A DNA stretch of 64,000 bases from Linnemannia schmuckeri (lineage: Eukaryota; Mortierellomycota; Mortierellomycetes; Mortierellales; Mortierellaceae), in contig JANATG010000020.1 in the NCBI GenBank assembly GCA_029449235.1, forward strand, positions 992,001 through 1,056,000, in the 5' to 3' direction. Positions 31,185 through 44,400 of the stretch are shown here, piece after piece. The notes below the pieces were generated by a model. It worked only from the letters and a program-made list of their open reading frames with translations. It was not told the origin of the DNA and searched no databases. Made by a program: the position numbers and the translations under genes. The stretch's first letter is position 1; every line of letters begins with the position of its first letter.

Positions 31185-33599
31185 ATGCCAACTCCGGATC
31201 CAGAGCATTATGCGTTCGTCGACCTGCTCTTCGAACGCTTCCTCTTCGAGTGGGTCCACCTGCGGAACCACACCATCGGCTGCTGCATCAGCCCTGAAGC
31301 ACTCTCGATGCAACTCGACCTTATCGGCCACTACTATACCGCCATCGCCATGACCACCTTCCAGCGCCTCTGCGGTGAGGCCATATACAACCGAGGTTTC
31401 TTCAACTATGGTATCCTCTCCTACCTCTGCAATCACCAAAGGCAACAACAACAGCCCTTCAAGATCTTCCCCAACAGCTTCGCTGCCAAGTTTGACCTCG
31501 AGATCCAGTCTGACTGGTCGTCAAAGGTGTGCGACCATATTTTCTGCCCTTGGATGTCTCACAAGCAGATCAAGGTTTTTAAAAGGGATTATAGGAACAA
31601 AGTGTTGAAGGAGTATCAGAGGGAGTTTGAGTTCTTGGTCGATATGTTGGATCAGAATGGGCTGTTGAGAGTCCTCAACTGTGATACGGAACCAGAGTTT
31701 CTGTCCTGTAAGAATGAGAAGGTTCCCGTGACCGAGACCCCTATTCGACATGTTGATAACCCTCAAGGCTGTACGTCTAATTTCTCATGCATAGTGCACG
31801 GATCTGATTGAGAAATGATTTCTGTGCATCATACATTTGCAATATATCACTTAACATCATCTCATTTCACGTACTTGGACTGTGCCTAGGCGCACATGTG
31901 CACCGATACGCGAGTCCTGCAGGAGGCCGGCCTTCTCAACAACATCAAATCGATTACCTCTCTGGAACCCGTCTTGCTCAGGTGAGAAAACTTTGGTGAA
32001 GAAAACAAAGAACATTGAATCATGAGCACCAGCCACAACACCAATGTCAAGGCGATCAAACTAACTTTTTTATCATTGAATTGTTAGTTCTTCGGCCAAA
32101 GGGATCAACAACTCGGACTATGATGTTGAGATTGTGTTGGTAGCCTCAGAAACAGCCGGCAATTTTTTGGACTCGGCAACACCCGTCAAGTCTAAGGAGG
32201 AGACCAACAGCAACACATTGGCCACTACAACAGCTGAGAAAAATTGCCATCGAAACTGTACCGAGTCAAGGCTGGCGGAGAGTCGACCTCGAGCTTGGCG
32301 GTGAAGGAGCTTGCGAGTTTGTTGACCAAAGCAGGCTACAAGTCCATCCAGCACATTGATCAGTACTTTGATCCTTCGAGTGAGATCAATGTCGACTATC
32401 TCTCCTTCATCGACCCCAGGTCAGATCTGACCTGCCAGATCACTCTGGATCATCCTCTTGATATCCGTATCCGCGATTTGCTCCAGGACTACGCCGATAT
32501 CGACATTCGGGTCGAGTCCCTCATTTTTGTTGTCCAGCAAACCTTGGACAACTCTGGTAGGTGCCGTCAGTACTTGGGCAATTATGCTCTTGCGCTGATG
32601 ACTATTGCTTTCTTGCGGACAAAGAAAATCCTCCCTCTACTGCAACGCCACCTGGTGCAACCTCCTTTTGCTTCATCGACCCAGTCGATCCCAGTTGCCA
32701 GCACCAAGTCCTCCCGAGCTCCGCATTCTATCTTGAGCACAAGCACCTTTTTTTCTCGTCGTCAGCCCAATGACAAACGCCAGTCATTGCCTAAATCTGC
32801 ACAAGCCACCCAACCGCGAAAGCGCCAGCAAGAAAGCTTTCCAGCAGCCAGTATGAGCCAGACTCAGATCAAGAACCAGAAGCGCAAGGACAAAAGGCGC
32901 ATCAACCGAGAGAAGACTCTCCCAGTCGAAACTGTACAGGTCAAGTCTGTTTCTGGACGAACTCGAATGGTTGATTGCCAGTACGACAAGGCCCTGGCCC
33001 ATACTCGCCCTTTTGACAACAAGACCACTAGAGAAACCGTCCCTGAGTTGCTGGTAGACTTTATGGACTACTTTGAATTCAGTCATAGATCGACTCAATG
33101 CGAGATCTCGACCATCTCGGGTTCGACTACATCTTCAGTTGGTATTTCCGACTTGACATCTGGATCACAGCCGGCTCAGAACGGAATATTCAAGGACGCT
33201 CCTCCTTGTCTGGTGGTTCGAGACCCTTTCGTGACGGACCGCAATGTCACTTGGCTCTGCAGCCAGTGGCGTCTTTCTCATTGCGAGCGCATGTTCATGC
33301 GGGCTTTCATGTTCCTGAGGGGTGTCGATGTTGATATCGACGATGATGATGATGAAGATGATGGCAATTTCGGTCTTGGAAGCGACAATGTGAGTGGTGG
33401 TGTCGGTAAGGATGAGTTATTAGAAGAGATCTATGCCGGACATGCGGGATACGCCTGTGACTATGACAAGGAAGATGAGGAAGACCTGAGCGATAACGAG
33501 ACGTATCCCATTGTTGCTGTTGACGAGGTTGTTGACCAGTTTGCCTCAAAGTCGTTGCTTGCCCTCCTCGCTTCTGTTTCCACTCAGGCGCGTCTCTAA
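31185..33599 (+). CDS. Cid1/TUTase-like non-canonical nucleotidyltransferase paralogue A, with apparent frameshift
   Basis: Three exons; exon 1 starts at 31185 and ends at 31751 or 31793 (both phase 0), exon 2 is 31890-31981, exon 3 is 32088-33599. Exon 2 has the same length (92 nt) and phase as in paralogue B, which supports the acceptor at 31890. The protein has an unassigned N-terminal domain of about 190 residues, a polymerase-beta-like motif 'S..KGINNSDYD', a central domain ('YADIDIRVESLIFVVQQTLD', 'NYALALMTIAFL') and a PAP-associated region ('LVDFMDYF', 'VVRDPFVTDRNVTWL'). Such enzymes add U or A to RNA 3' ends. The third carboxylate, expected in 'C-D-I-x-h', reads Cys-Gln-Ile. In exon 3 the frame changes between 32238 and 32301, most simply one missing A in the run at 32239-32243, so the gene may be broken or the base call wrong. 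Acidic C-terminus. AATAAA at 33774-33779. Confidence 0.65.
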
Positions 33600-35596
33600 G
33601 CAGGTCCTTGCACTGGAGTGTTCCCGTTTGGAAGCACCTTCGTAGCGTCTGTATTTTTCTTTTTGCCACCATTTTACGACTAGACCATTTTTGTTTTTTT
33701 TTTTTTTTTTGGCTTTCTTTGATAGTTTTTTTTATGCTCTCTTTTTTTGGCAAGTCACTATCCATCAAAGCTTAATAAAAAAGTTTCTATTTTCACACAT
33801 TAGCCTTCACTGCAAGGCATGCGCTTTTTATTATTAAATGGCTGTGCTCCTGGGTGAAGAGAAGAGACAAGGTGTGCAAGAATTAGAGGAATGGGGGATG
33901 ACATGTAAGGAAAGAAAAAAAGGGTTCGTTGTAACCAAGGAATAAGGACTCAGATGTTACACAAACGAAGCGCAGTACGATCAAGAATAAGGGAATAAAA
34001 ATTGGGGAGAGACGTTGTGATCAGTTAGTTTTTCTTCCATTCATTCTCCTCTGCTCGTCATTTCTTTTTTGTTGTTATCTATTCTTCCTCTCCTTTAAGG
34101 TCTCCCCTTCTCTTTTGTCAACAAAGGGAGTGCATAGAATGTACGAACAAAAATCCCCAACCATCCTCTTCTCTGTTTCCATTATGTTATGTTCGTTGTC
34201 GTCCAACCCATGTCTCTTCATTTCTGTTCATACTCCATCTATACTTTCTGTCTTTTTTTTTTTTTTTTTTTTTTTTTGACCGGCTTGCCACGGTATCTTC
34301 TCCCTTTTTGGACCAGTCGATATCGAAGATCTGAATGCTCCTATCCAATGTTCCCCTTTATTCCTGTTCTTCTCCCATTTGCATTTTATGTAATTTAGTT
34401 ACGAGCATTTATATTTCCAAAGGAAGAAATACGCGTCCTAAAACGAAATATGTCCCGGGGTTCGCTCGGACTGACACGTAATTTCATGCTCGACAGGATT
34501 CGTATGCCTCGATGCAAATGGAAATACTGAAGTCTTGAGCTGCGCGTGGATGGCTGACCGACTGGCGACTTGATCAGGTAGGTTTGGCCCCTCTTCGTGT
34601 GTGAGCTTGAGGTGAAGTTGAAAACTATCGAAAGTGAAAATGAAAGAAGAGTGTTTGTATGCAGAATTTAGCTGGTAGTACATCTTCGCATGGTCTAATG
34701 CTTTTTTGGTTCATTCTTTTAGATCAAAGAAGCAAGCCGAAGAAGAATGAAAAAGAGTGTAAAACGTGGACAAGGGAAAGAAGTGGGAGAGGGAGGGATG
34801 ATAAGGAAAAGCGAATGACGTGAAAGGAGGGCTAGGCACTCATGCCGAAAGAAGCAGAGTCATGGAATTGAAAGAGATTGATTTAGAGAGAGAAAGAAAA
34901 GAAAAGGAAGCTGTTCAAAGGAAAATACAGCCGCCAATTCATCGCAATCCTTAAAGATAGGAAAAAATATAAAAAAATATACCGTTCGTTCTTCTCGCTC
35001 CTATGTAGCTCACTTGGCTCGTTTCTTCCGTTCTTTTCACTCCCATGTGGCTAACACCTGTTTTTGTATCAATTTTGGCCATATTATAGGGCACAAGGCA
35101 CGGTCATCAAGGCGTAGGAAGCTGGAGAGGGGTGGCCTGTCGAGAAAGTTGTGGCATTGAAGTAGCGCTAGGAAGAAGAGATCAAGAGCGTAAGTTGAAG
35201 AACGGCGCCAGCGTTCTTTCGCGCCTTCCATATGAATAAGACGGAAAGAAATGGGATCTTCACGTTTGTGTCAATTCGAAACGGTCAAGTCATTTCAGCA
35301 AGGAGAATGAATTGAATTTTAATTTTTTTTGTTTTTGCAATATGGCCGAGTTTTGAGTGATAACCTTTACTGTACAAAAAAGAAAGAAAGCGTAGCGACT
35401 GAGAAAAAAAAAGGATGTTGGTCAATGCTGACTGTGTAGATGCGATATCAGTTCCGTCCGCTTTGCAGCAATCAAAATAGCAGAGTAAAGTAGAAAAAGA
35501 GCAAAAGAAAAAAAGGAAAGAAGCAAAATGTGCAATAAAGGGGAAGGGTGGCGGTCTATCCAAGTGTTCAAATCAGTGATTCGACCAGAAGCGCAC
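33600..35596. other. Tail-to-tail spacer between the two TUTase-like genes
   Basis: About 2 kb without a recognised gene. It has a T26 tract (34253-34278), GA-rich stretches at 34730-34930, and 3' flanks of both genes. The spacer does not form an obvious inverted repeat, although the genes on either side are paralogous. Confidence 0.45.
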
Positions 35597-37998
35597 TCAG
35601 AAGCGAGGATCCTGAATGCTACCAGCAATCATCTTCTTGGCAACATCCCGAAGCTGTCGAGGACTGGTGACCGAATCTCCAAAGTCATCCCAAGCATCCA
35701 GAATCCCGTGGCTGATCGCATATCCAGGCAGACCAGTCTCAAACTCGTACAGCAACTCCTCTTCAATCTCATCTTCCTCATCAAGCAACTCCTCAATCAA
35801 CTCCTGATTGATGCTGGCTCCTGTGTGACTGCAGGCGACGGTAGCCTGTGCTCGCAGGAAAGCCTTGCTGGTGTTCATGAATCGCCATCCGGTACACAAC
35901 CAAGCCAGGTTGTGGTCCAGCACGAAGGGATCCTGGACGACGAGACCAGAGAACATTTCTGGGAGGAATGTCCCTGCCGTTCCGGGCATGAACATGCTGC
36001 ATCGCTTGCCGTCGTGATCGATAGCGCCGACAAAGTCATGGTCCGACATCTGGTTTCCAGGGACAAGGCGATCCTCCCAGTCCTGAAACTTCTCCGCCGC
36101 GTAGGTGAAAAAGCTGACCACCAGGTCCGTAACGGACTTGCGGATGGCACTCTTATCAAAGGGTCGTACGTTTGCCAGCTCAGTGTCGAAGGTGCAGTTG
36201 ATAGACTGGATGCCTGAAGTGGTAGAGGTCTGGCCTCTGGTAGTTCCTCTGGAAGCGGCGCTGCCAGCAGCAGTAGGTCCACCAACAGAAGAAGCAGTCC
36301 GACCGCCCTGTGGTGGCTGCTGCTTCCTGCGGCCTCGTCGAACCTTGATGTTGACTTTGGGTTTGGTATGGACGGACGAAGCGGAGGCTGGTACAGCAGG
36401 ATTGCGACTACCAGCTTGACCAGCAGAGTCCTGAGACGGAACCTTTGGCAGAGCATTGGTAGCCTTGCCAGTAAAATACCCAAAATCGACGCGTCGCCCC
36501 TGTTGATGCAACAGCTTGGGCAAGATACCCTTGGTCTGCAAGTAATGGATCGCAATCATGGCGACTGCAAAATTACCCAAAGCCTCATGGGAGCGACCAT
36601 GGTTGTCCAGTGTCTTCTGGACTGCAAAAATGAATGGCTCGACGCGAGTGTCGATATCAGCATAGGCTTGCAGAAGATTGCGAGTATTGAGATCTGAAGG
36701 GTTGTAAAGGGTGACCTGGCAGGTGAGCTGGGTCTTGATATCGTAGAAGCAGACGTAGTGCGGGTTGAGATTGCAAGAGACATCGACGTATCGCTTTTCC
36801 GCCACCACAGACCTGAAACCCGCATCCTTGATTGTTTTCGCCAATGCGTGGATGTCCCGGACACGCTCTTCGCCCGAGGGGGGTTGTTTGCCGATGGTCA
36901 ACCTCATGAGTCTCTCGACCAATTCTTCATCGGTACTGCTGCGAGAAGTCGACTGCTCCTGGCCCTTTTTGTTGGACTCTGAGGCTGAACTGGCATAATT
37001 GTCGAGGGGCCGTTGGATCAGCAATAGCTCGAGGTCATAGTCCGAGATATGGATCCCCTGTACCCAAGAGCTGTGTGAATGAGAGAGAGAAAATGATTAA
37101 AACGCACTGATTAGCTTTGATTTTTACACATTGTGCCAATGTGCGCATCATCTGTTTCAGTGGGTGATCTGGCATGGACACAGTGTAACGCACCTGAGGA
37201 TGATGGCATCCATTGAAGTAGCTTCTTGGACAGCATCAATGAGTTGCTGTTGCTTGCGCTGTCGGATCGAGTTCGGTGGAAGCTCCTAGTTGTTCGAGGA
37301 GAAAAAAATAGACGGCAGATGTCAGAGCATTTATATCTCTGGTGAGAAACATCATCATGCTAACAGAGCGGGCGATGTTGATAGCAAATGCTAACCCGCA
37401 GTCTTACTGCTTCAAGCTCTCGAGTGTAATCATCAGAAACCGCATGGTGAAGCTTGGATTGCTGCAGGTCAACAAGACACTCGGTGCTGGTAAGGATGAC
37501 TGCCTGCGGTGACGACGCCGACAGCCCATTTCTCTTCAGCATGACCATCAAAAACTCGATTTCTTCTCGGTAGGGCTCTGGGACAAGGGTCACGAACCCT
37601 CTTCGAATCTCAGTCAGATCGGTACCATTCAGGACATAGGCGCAGTAGATGAACTGACAGACTTCGATATTGGCCTCGTCGCCAAGGACAAGTTTCTCGG
37701 TGAGTCTTTCGGGCAGGATCTTGAAGCGGGGTCGGTTGTTGGTGATGTAGGAGACCACTCCGGATCCAGTGTTGAGACCGAGACGGGTGATGGCTCTGCC
37801 ACGCCAACGGTGGGTCTGTTTCATGGTGAGTTGGTCATAGTAGTGAGCGATGTATGCAAACTTTGTGCTGAGCAACATGGGTGAAAAGGCGCTACCGGTG
37901 GATTTGTTGTTGTGCTCGATAGAGTTGAAGAGGAGGTGTTCGACGAGGTAGGCGACGAGTGTGTGCTCGACGAGAGTTGGCTCAAGGTCTGTTGTCAT
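35597..37998 (-). CDS. Cid1/TUTase-like non-canonical nucleotidyltransferase paralogue B
   Basis: complement(join(35597..37070,37194..37285,37408..37998)) keeps phase, 718 residues. Same layout as paralogue A: N-terminal domain of unknown fold (about 1-197), a linker exon of 92 nt, the motif 'SSWVQGIHISDYDLEL' with the D-x-D pair, a Ser/Gln-rich insert, the central domain ('LLQAYADIDTRVEPFIFAVQKTL', 'NFAVAMIAIHYLQTKGILP'), a Lys/Arg/Gly/Ser/Thr-rich insert of about 100 residues, then a PAP-associated part ('DLVVSFFTYAAEKF', 'VVQDPFVLDHNLAWL'). Members of the family uridylylate or adenylylate RNA. Here the conserved Gly-Ser of the nucleotide-binding turn is Ser-Ser, and the third catalytic Asp is replaced by Gln ('CQVTLYN'), so activity is doubtful. 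The reading frame is intact. Family assignment rests on motif order, not on a search. Confidence 0.75.
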
Positions 37999-39171
37999 CT
38001 TGTTGTGTTGTAGTGTAGGTGAATGAGTTGTGTTGGGTTATTGTGAGTTGTAGCGAAAGAGAGAGAGGAGAGAGTGTTCTTGTGTGTGGTTCAGGTGGGT
38101 GGATGTGAGAAGGTGAGTAGGTGAAAACGCGAGAAGGTGAGAAGGCAAGAAGATGAGAAAGCGAGGAAAGAACAGAGCGAAGGAGGAAGAAGAAGAGAGA
38201 AAAGGGAAAAGGGAAAAGGAAAAATGCTCATACGCTTTTGACTGATCAAATATGCGTCACTGTGAGGGACTGGGATATCAGCACCTTCATTGATGTTGTT
38301 TGCTCACCTGTGCTTTTTTCCCTTACTCGTCTCTTTTTTTTAACTCTTTTCTTCTACTTCTGGCGATTACGCTACAGCGAAGCACTAGGATCAGTGTGTG
38401 AAGTGGGTACATCAACTGGCGCGCTTATGTGTACATGTGTAAGTGTGTGTGTGATAAGTGGGCAAAAATGTGTCGCGTGACTGCCAGTAGTATTTTACGC
38501 GTCCCAGAAGCTTTTTTTTTTCTTTTGCTCGTGATTTTTCTTTTCTGCTTCCTCAACTCCTTCGCCTCCCAACAGTACTATATCGACGCCCTCAGGACAC
38601 GATCCCATGGACAGCACGTTAACCGAACTCCATCAATTTCTTTGGCAACTTCCGTGACTCTTGAATCGACTTTTAGGCTAAACCTCTACTCCTTCAAGCC
38701 CCCTCACGGAAGAGAGCAGGGACTTTATCAGTATCAAGGGTAGGGATCAAACCATCATCCTCGTACATCCCGACGACTCCAACAAGAACAAGACAGGAAG
38801 CAAAGGCGCGCATAGACCATAGGGACAAAGGAGGCAAGAACTCTACAGACACATGCCAATTCCCTCTTCGTCATTCTCCCCACAATCTCCCAGGAGGCGC
38901 CTACCTACTTCGCACAATTAGCGATTGAAAAAAGATAACTTCGACGGAAATAAACTCTCTATTGCGCATGTATCTTGTTGTGCCACTTAAAATTTCAAGC
39001 ATAAGCGCGAACAAGGATGTTCCACGTTTGCATCACGTGTAGGCGTCGAATTTCGGGCGTTCTTCATTTTTTTTTTTTTTTTGACGAGCAAAGAGCGCCT
39101 TCTGTGAACGTTCACGTCATTTTCTATCCCTTCTTCAACTCTCTCTCCTTTCACACCAACACACATCAACC
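37999..39171. other. Divergent intergenic region between paralogue B and the YIPF-type gene
   Basis: GA-rich leader of paralogue B at 38040-38220. Around 38570-38820 a stretch has weakly coding-like composition in several frames but repeated stops; it may be a gene remnant that I could not identify. A T-tract lies at 39068-39083 just before the YIPF-type gene. Confidence 0.35.
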
Positions 39172-41066
39172 ATGGCAAACAAGGGAGCCTACGCCGCCAT
39201 CGAAATCGATGATGACGACGAGGTAAATGAACGCAACGCCCACATATCTCAGCTCAAAGAGAAGAACACAGGCAACGGGCGCCAGGAATAATCATATGCC
39301 GTCAGGCAGCCACAATGGAACAAAACGCCAAGAGAGCATAAGTTTCTTTATTGCCCTAGCCAAACCCAGTTGGTGGATGCAGTAAAGCACCAATTCAACA
39401 CATGAGATCTCAACAAGAAAAATACTTTCGTCAGAAGCTGAGCACGAGGATGTGAGATGTACAACAGGATGAGGAATCCACCGTGGCGTCAATGACTGGG
39501 ACGGGATGTAGTTTCTCCTGACCTAGAAGCTCAAACTGACCATACTATTTGCCTTCGAATTGCACCTGATAGCTCCAATTCCAGAGTAGGTCTTTGACGC
39601 CAAACAGGACAAGCGTAGCAGGATGCGCGTATTAAGAATTTGCAACTGGACATATCAAGAGAACATGAAAAAAGGCGTTCAGGAGCTAAACTGGACGTTG
39701 GGACATAGAATGGAAAGGTCCACAGGAGCACCTGCGGCAACAGAATGCTGCTCTACGAAGCATATTGTTAACCACCAGACAAGCACCTATCCATATCATC
39801 GCCAAAGGTCCCCAGGACTATCGCCATTGCGTTGGACAAAACACCCTATATTCTAGTGTTCTTGGCGTTACTCATGTTACGATATCTCTGATTGTTCTCC
39901 TCGTCCAGGCTTCGCGTCATCTTCTAACTCACCCAATGCAACCGGAAATATCTCATCCAACAGTACGCCACAGCCCCGTCCCACTGGTAAGAACTTATGC
40001 CGAACCCCGAACATGACCGCGTTATAGGCTTCTCTTAAAAACGCCATAGTTACAATAATTAACTCGCTTGCTCTCATTGTTTCCTTACAAATTGTTAGGA
40101 TTCGGAGGAACAGGAGCGTTTGACCCACACAGGAGCATCCAAGAGCAGGCGGGCGCGAGGCCTATCTGGTCTGTCGAATACTATGCAAAGTTCTTTGATG
40201 TCGACACTGCCCAGGTATGTATTGTGACAAAAAGATGAGCTTAATGTCTATTTGGAATATCTTTGTTTCTTCTGTTGCTCTTGGTTGCGGATATAAATAA
40301 TAACACGAAGATGCTTCTTTTCTTTGGATACTTTTTATAGGTGATGGAGAGATGTTTTGCGAGTGTCATCCCCAAAGAGAATTTTTTGGATGTCATGCAA
40401 GGCAGCCCTGACCTCTATGGTAAACGCCCTTCTCACACACTTAAATCAGCTACTTCTTCCCAAGACAAAACAAAAGAAATGACCGGCCTCTTCCACATCC
40501 AATTGTTCTTAACTAACGCAAGCTCCTTCATTTCATATTTTACATCACCCTTCAAAATAGGCCCGTTCTGGATTGCGACGACGGTAGTATTCGTCCTCTT
40601 CGTGATCTCCTCCATCGTCGAATCCATCAACGCCTACACCGCAGGAACGCCCTACAAATACGACTTTACTGCCCTCACCTTCGCATTCGGAACAATCTAT
40701 TCCTACGCTTTCCTCGTCCCTACCGTCATCTGGGGCGCGACCAAATACTTCGGCTGCCAGCCAGACCTCCTCGACATGCTCGCCCTCTACGGTTACGGTT
40801 TGACGATTTGGATCCCCGTAGCGGTGCTGTGTGTGTTGCCGTTTGACCTGTTGCGGTGGGGGCTTGTGATTGTAGGTGCGACGGCATCGGGTTTGTTCCT
40901 GGTGAGGAATATGTACCCGGTTCTGTCGAGGGCTGAGGCGCAGACGAGCAAGAGTATTTTGATCCTGGTCGTTGCTTTGCATGGGCTTTTGGCGCTCATG
41001 TTGAAGTACAAGTTCTTTGCTTACACTGTTTCCGCTCCTTCTCAACCCCCTACTCCAACTCGTTAA
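39172..41066 (+). CDS. Yip1-domain Golgi membrane protein, YIPF1/YIPF2 type
   Basis: Recognised exons: 39172-39222 (start 'MANKGAYAAIEIDDDDE'), 39909-39986, 40099-40214, 40341-40419, 40561-41066. The last four join in phase. Hallmarks are 'WSVEYYAKFFDVDTAQV', 'NPDLYGPFW'-type sequence ('SPDLYGPFWIATTVV') and five membrane segments in the last exon, with the 'YGYGLTIWIPVAVLCVLP' segment typical of Yip1 proteins. These interact with Rab GTPases and act in Golgi and post-Golgi traffic. The phase of the first exon (0) does not fit the 39909 exon (which needs one extra base), so at least one small exon in 39223-39908 is missing from this model or the first exon is wrong. That 686-nt gap is much longer than other introns here. 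Confidence 0.85.
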
Positions 41067-41396
41067 GTTTCTCCGTCTCTCGTTTTTTATCCTTCTTTGA
41101 ATAATTGAATAATTGAATAATAAAACCCATGTTATTTTGATGATGTTTTTTTTTAATTTTTTTGATGATGGTGTGTGTGTGTGTGCTAAATCTTATTTAC
41201 AAAGTGAAGTTGGGCGTTTACATCCAGAGAAGCAAGGGGTGGCAAATGGTGGTTCTAGAGAAAGAAAAAAAGATGTTGCTAAGGATAAAAGCGTGCAAAA
41301 ATGCGATATTTCAATTTTCCCTTGATCTCTTTCCTTCTGATCCTGATCCTGATCCTGTCACCTGCCACTCGCTCACAATTCTTGGTTGTTCATTTT

Positions 41397-41428
<32 letters not shown>

Positions 41429-41440
41429 GCTGAGGAGGCA
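41067..41440. other. Convergent spacer with GTT microsatellite
   Basis: Holds the 3' flanks of the YIPF-type gene (plus) and the large F-box gene (minus), a (GT)n stretch near 41170-41184 and a (TTG)n repeat at 41398-41429 that ends 12 nt before the F-box stop codon. Confidence 0.5.
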
Positions 41441-44400
41441 TCAAGCAATGACTTCGACTGAAGGCATTTCCTCGCCACCCATGGGCTCATCCGCTGCTGC
41501 CGGAGCGGCGGCGGCGGCTACTGCGGCTGCTTCCAAAAGCAACGATGAGGGCTCCAGTCCTAGTCCATGCTCGTGTAAGTGTTGTTGCTCCTGCTCCTGT
41601 GCTTGCGTCTGTGCTTGAATATCCATCTCGGAGACAGCTGGCGCGGTTGCATCGTCCGAAGCAATAGGAGCACTTGAGGAAGCAGCGGCAGCGTTGGAAG
41701 AAGAGGAACTGGTGATAGTGCTGACCCTGGCGACAAGCCGCTCCGCCGGCAACTCGGGTCCGCGCTCAACTGCTAACCGAGTCATCATCATATCATGCTC
41801 ATTTTCCATCCAGATCCGACTCTTCTTCCGGCCCTGTCGTGCCAGTTCTGCCTGTCGGTCTTGTCCCAATGTCTTGATCTTGGTCATGGTCGCCAGCGAG
41901 AGGTTGGAGCAGCATTCGACGTTGACTTGTTCCAGACGCGAGTGTTTTGTCCAGGTTAGTGTGGCTTCGTCCAGAACAACAGTGGCTGTCGTCACTGACG
42001 TCGGTGAATTGGTGGTGGAGGTGGAGGACGAAGTCGCAGTTGATGTCGATTCTACTGTTGTGGATCCTGAGGCCTCATCAGAAGTCGTCTCGGCCAAAGC
42101 AGACGGAAGTGATGGGCCCATCATTTCTTGGTCGTCGACGACAACGTGCGATCCTGAGGCAATGGTCGTCTGGCCAACAACCTCCTCGATCGCCGCTATA
42201 CCCGCCTCGCTCAATAAGAAATCGTCGCCATCATTGTCGACATGACCATGAGGCTTCGATAATGAGTGGTCGTTGTTGCCGTTATTGTGCGTAGAATCTA
42301 CTCCCGTGACTTCTAAAGAAGAAACGGAGGAAATTGGACATCCAGCAGCGACAGAAATCGAGATTGGATCCTGTGATGCCTTGCTGCCGCCATCAACAAT
42401 GACATCGTCGTCCTCAAGCCTCGACGGGATCGGAAGTGCCGGCAACAATGGTGTACAGTGGAAGGCACCTAGTACGCGAGCCTCAACAGCCTGGAGAGAA
42501 ATATAACCGTCCTGAACTTGAGCCTGCAGACTATTGTCGTCCTTGGCCAGATACGACGTGGAAGAAGAACTTGACGAAGAAGATGAGGATGACGAAGAGG
42601 ACGACGAAGAAGATGATGTGGTCGATTCGTATGATGTCGAGAAAGCTGAGGCTCCAGATGCGATAAAGTGAGTGTGGCTGTGGTGGTGTCCGTATGCATC
42701 GCCTCCACGATCAATATCCTTGCCCTTGGATTCCCTCACACGCACCACAGGCTCCTCTCCTTCCGCAACAATGCCAACCTCTTCCTCACCTTCATCCAAA
42801 TCCATGTACACATCTCCCTCTTCCTTCAACTGTTCCTCAATCTCCTGCAGCTCCCCTCCCTGAACAACAACAACATCATCATCATCATGATGTGAGCTCT
42901 TGCGATGATACCGCTCCAGATCCAGACACATATCCAGATCCATGCCTGTCATCTCGTCTAGGTGGATTGAGAGATCCGTCTCCAGGTCCAGGTTCATGAT
43001 CGTCCTAAGATCCATGGCGCTCGAGTGGTGGTGGTGGATTAGACCCAACTGAGATTGCTTCTTGGGACCCCCGTTCGCACAGTAGATGGGTGCGACAAAC
43101 TGCTGGCCGTGATCCATGTTGCTATCCATGTAATCATCTGCACCAGCGCCACCGTTAATTCCCTCCTCGTCGTTAAATTCGTCCTTGTTCCGTGCCGTAT
43201 CCATGCTACGTTGTTGCTTCCTGAGTAGCTCGACTCTCTCTGCCTCAAGGTCATCCTCCAACTCTGCGCGCTCATGAACTTCCTCCGCCGCAATCAACAC
43301 ATGATTTGTCGGCTCTCGAGAAGGCAGCAAATTCTCGGTAGTCGACTCGCTGAGCGGATGGACAGGGGCTGGGGTCTGAAGTTGAGATCCAAAAGAAGAA
43401 GAGCCAACAAGGAGTGGAGTCGAAATAGGCGAATCCGCAGGAGAGCTTGCCAGTACAGTAGTCGCAGTCGAACCGACAACAACAGTTGTAGTAGACACCT
43501 CCTTGACCTCTCCTAGACATCTGCAAATGATCTCGGCTGTGCTCTCGGCAATATCTGTATAACTCACATTGAGATACCGCAACATCCCGCACTCGCGCAT
43601 CACAGCCTCAATTGCGTTGGCCGAGAACTGCCAATGGTTGACATCCAGCAGCTCCAAATTCCGGCAATTGAGCGAAATCTGTTCCAGAATGTTGTTCGAC
43701 AACTCACCGTGGACATCGTGGCAGCCCAGGGTGAGGACGCGCAGGTTCAACGCGCAGGGTCGACTCAGCATCAGTCCGACATCCCGCGCCTCCGATTCGA
43801 GAATATCCAACCGGAAACAATCCAGACCCGATCCATGCTCGCCAATCGCCGTGCAGGTGTCCTGGTTCAACATATCCTCCATCCCCAGCAAGACCAATGC
43901 CTTCAAGACGCCCTTGGCCGCAGCCGGTGTCGACAAACCCTTCATGACAGTCATCAGACACTCTGTCTCGATATCCGAGTTGGAAAAGTCCAGATGCTCC
44001 AGAGTCATCTTACAAGCCTCCGTCAGCCCCAAGACCTCCTCCCTGAGTAAATGCATTCCTCCAGGAGCCGAAAATTTGTTGAGCTTCTTGCAAGCCTTTC
44101 CGAGCGCGGTCATCCGGCAGTTCTGGAAATCGTGCGATTTGAGGACCAAAGCCTCCAAGGTCTCGCCGTGGAACTTGGCCAACATATCAATCGTCTTGAT
44201 CAACTCGTGTCCCTGACTGATCTCCCGGTGGTTATCGACGTGGACTAATTTCAGACCATGTTGCGACGCTACAAGGCACGCCAGCGCATGGTCGGTGACA
44301 GAGTACGAGTGAGGAAAATGTTGCCAATGGGTCGCAACTTTGAGAGACTCGATCTTGTGACAATTGGTGGCCAGGGAGAGGACTAAGCTATCAGAGACAA

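Noticed and set aside
34189..34398. 69-codon open frame in the spacer between the TUTase-like genes
   Set aside because: Spans a T26 tract; the run of phenylalanines is a homopolymer artefact.
38570..38820. Coding-like stretch upstream of the YIPF-type gene
   Set aside because: Stops in every frame and no recognisable family; could be a remnant but cannot be supported.
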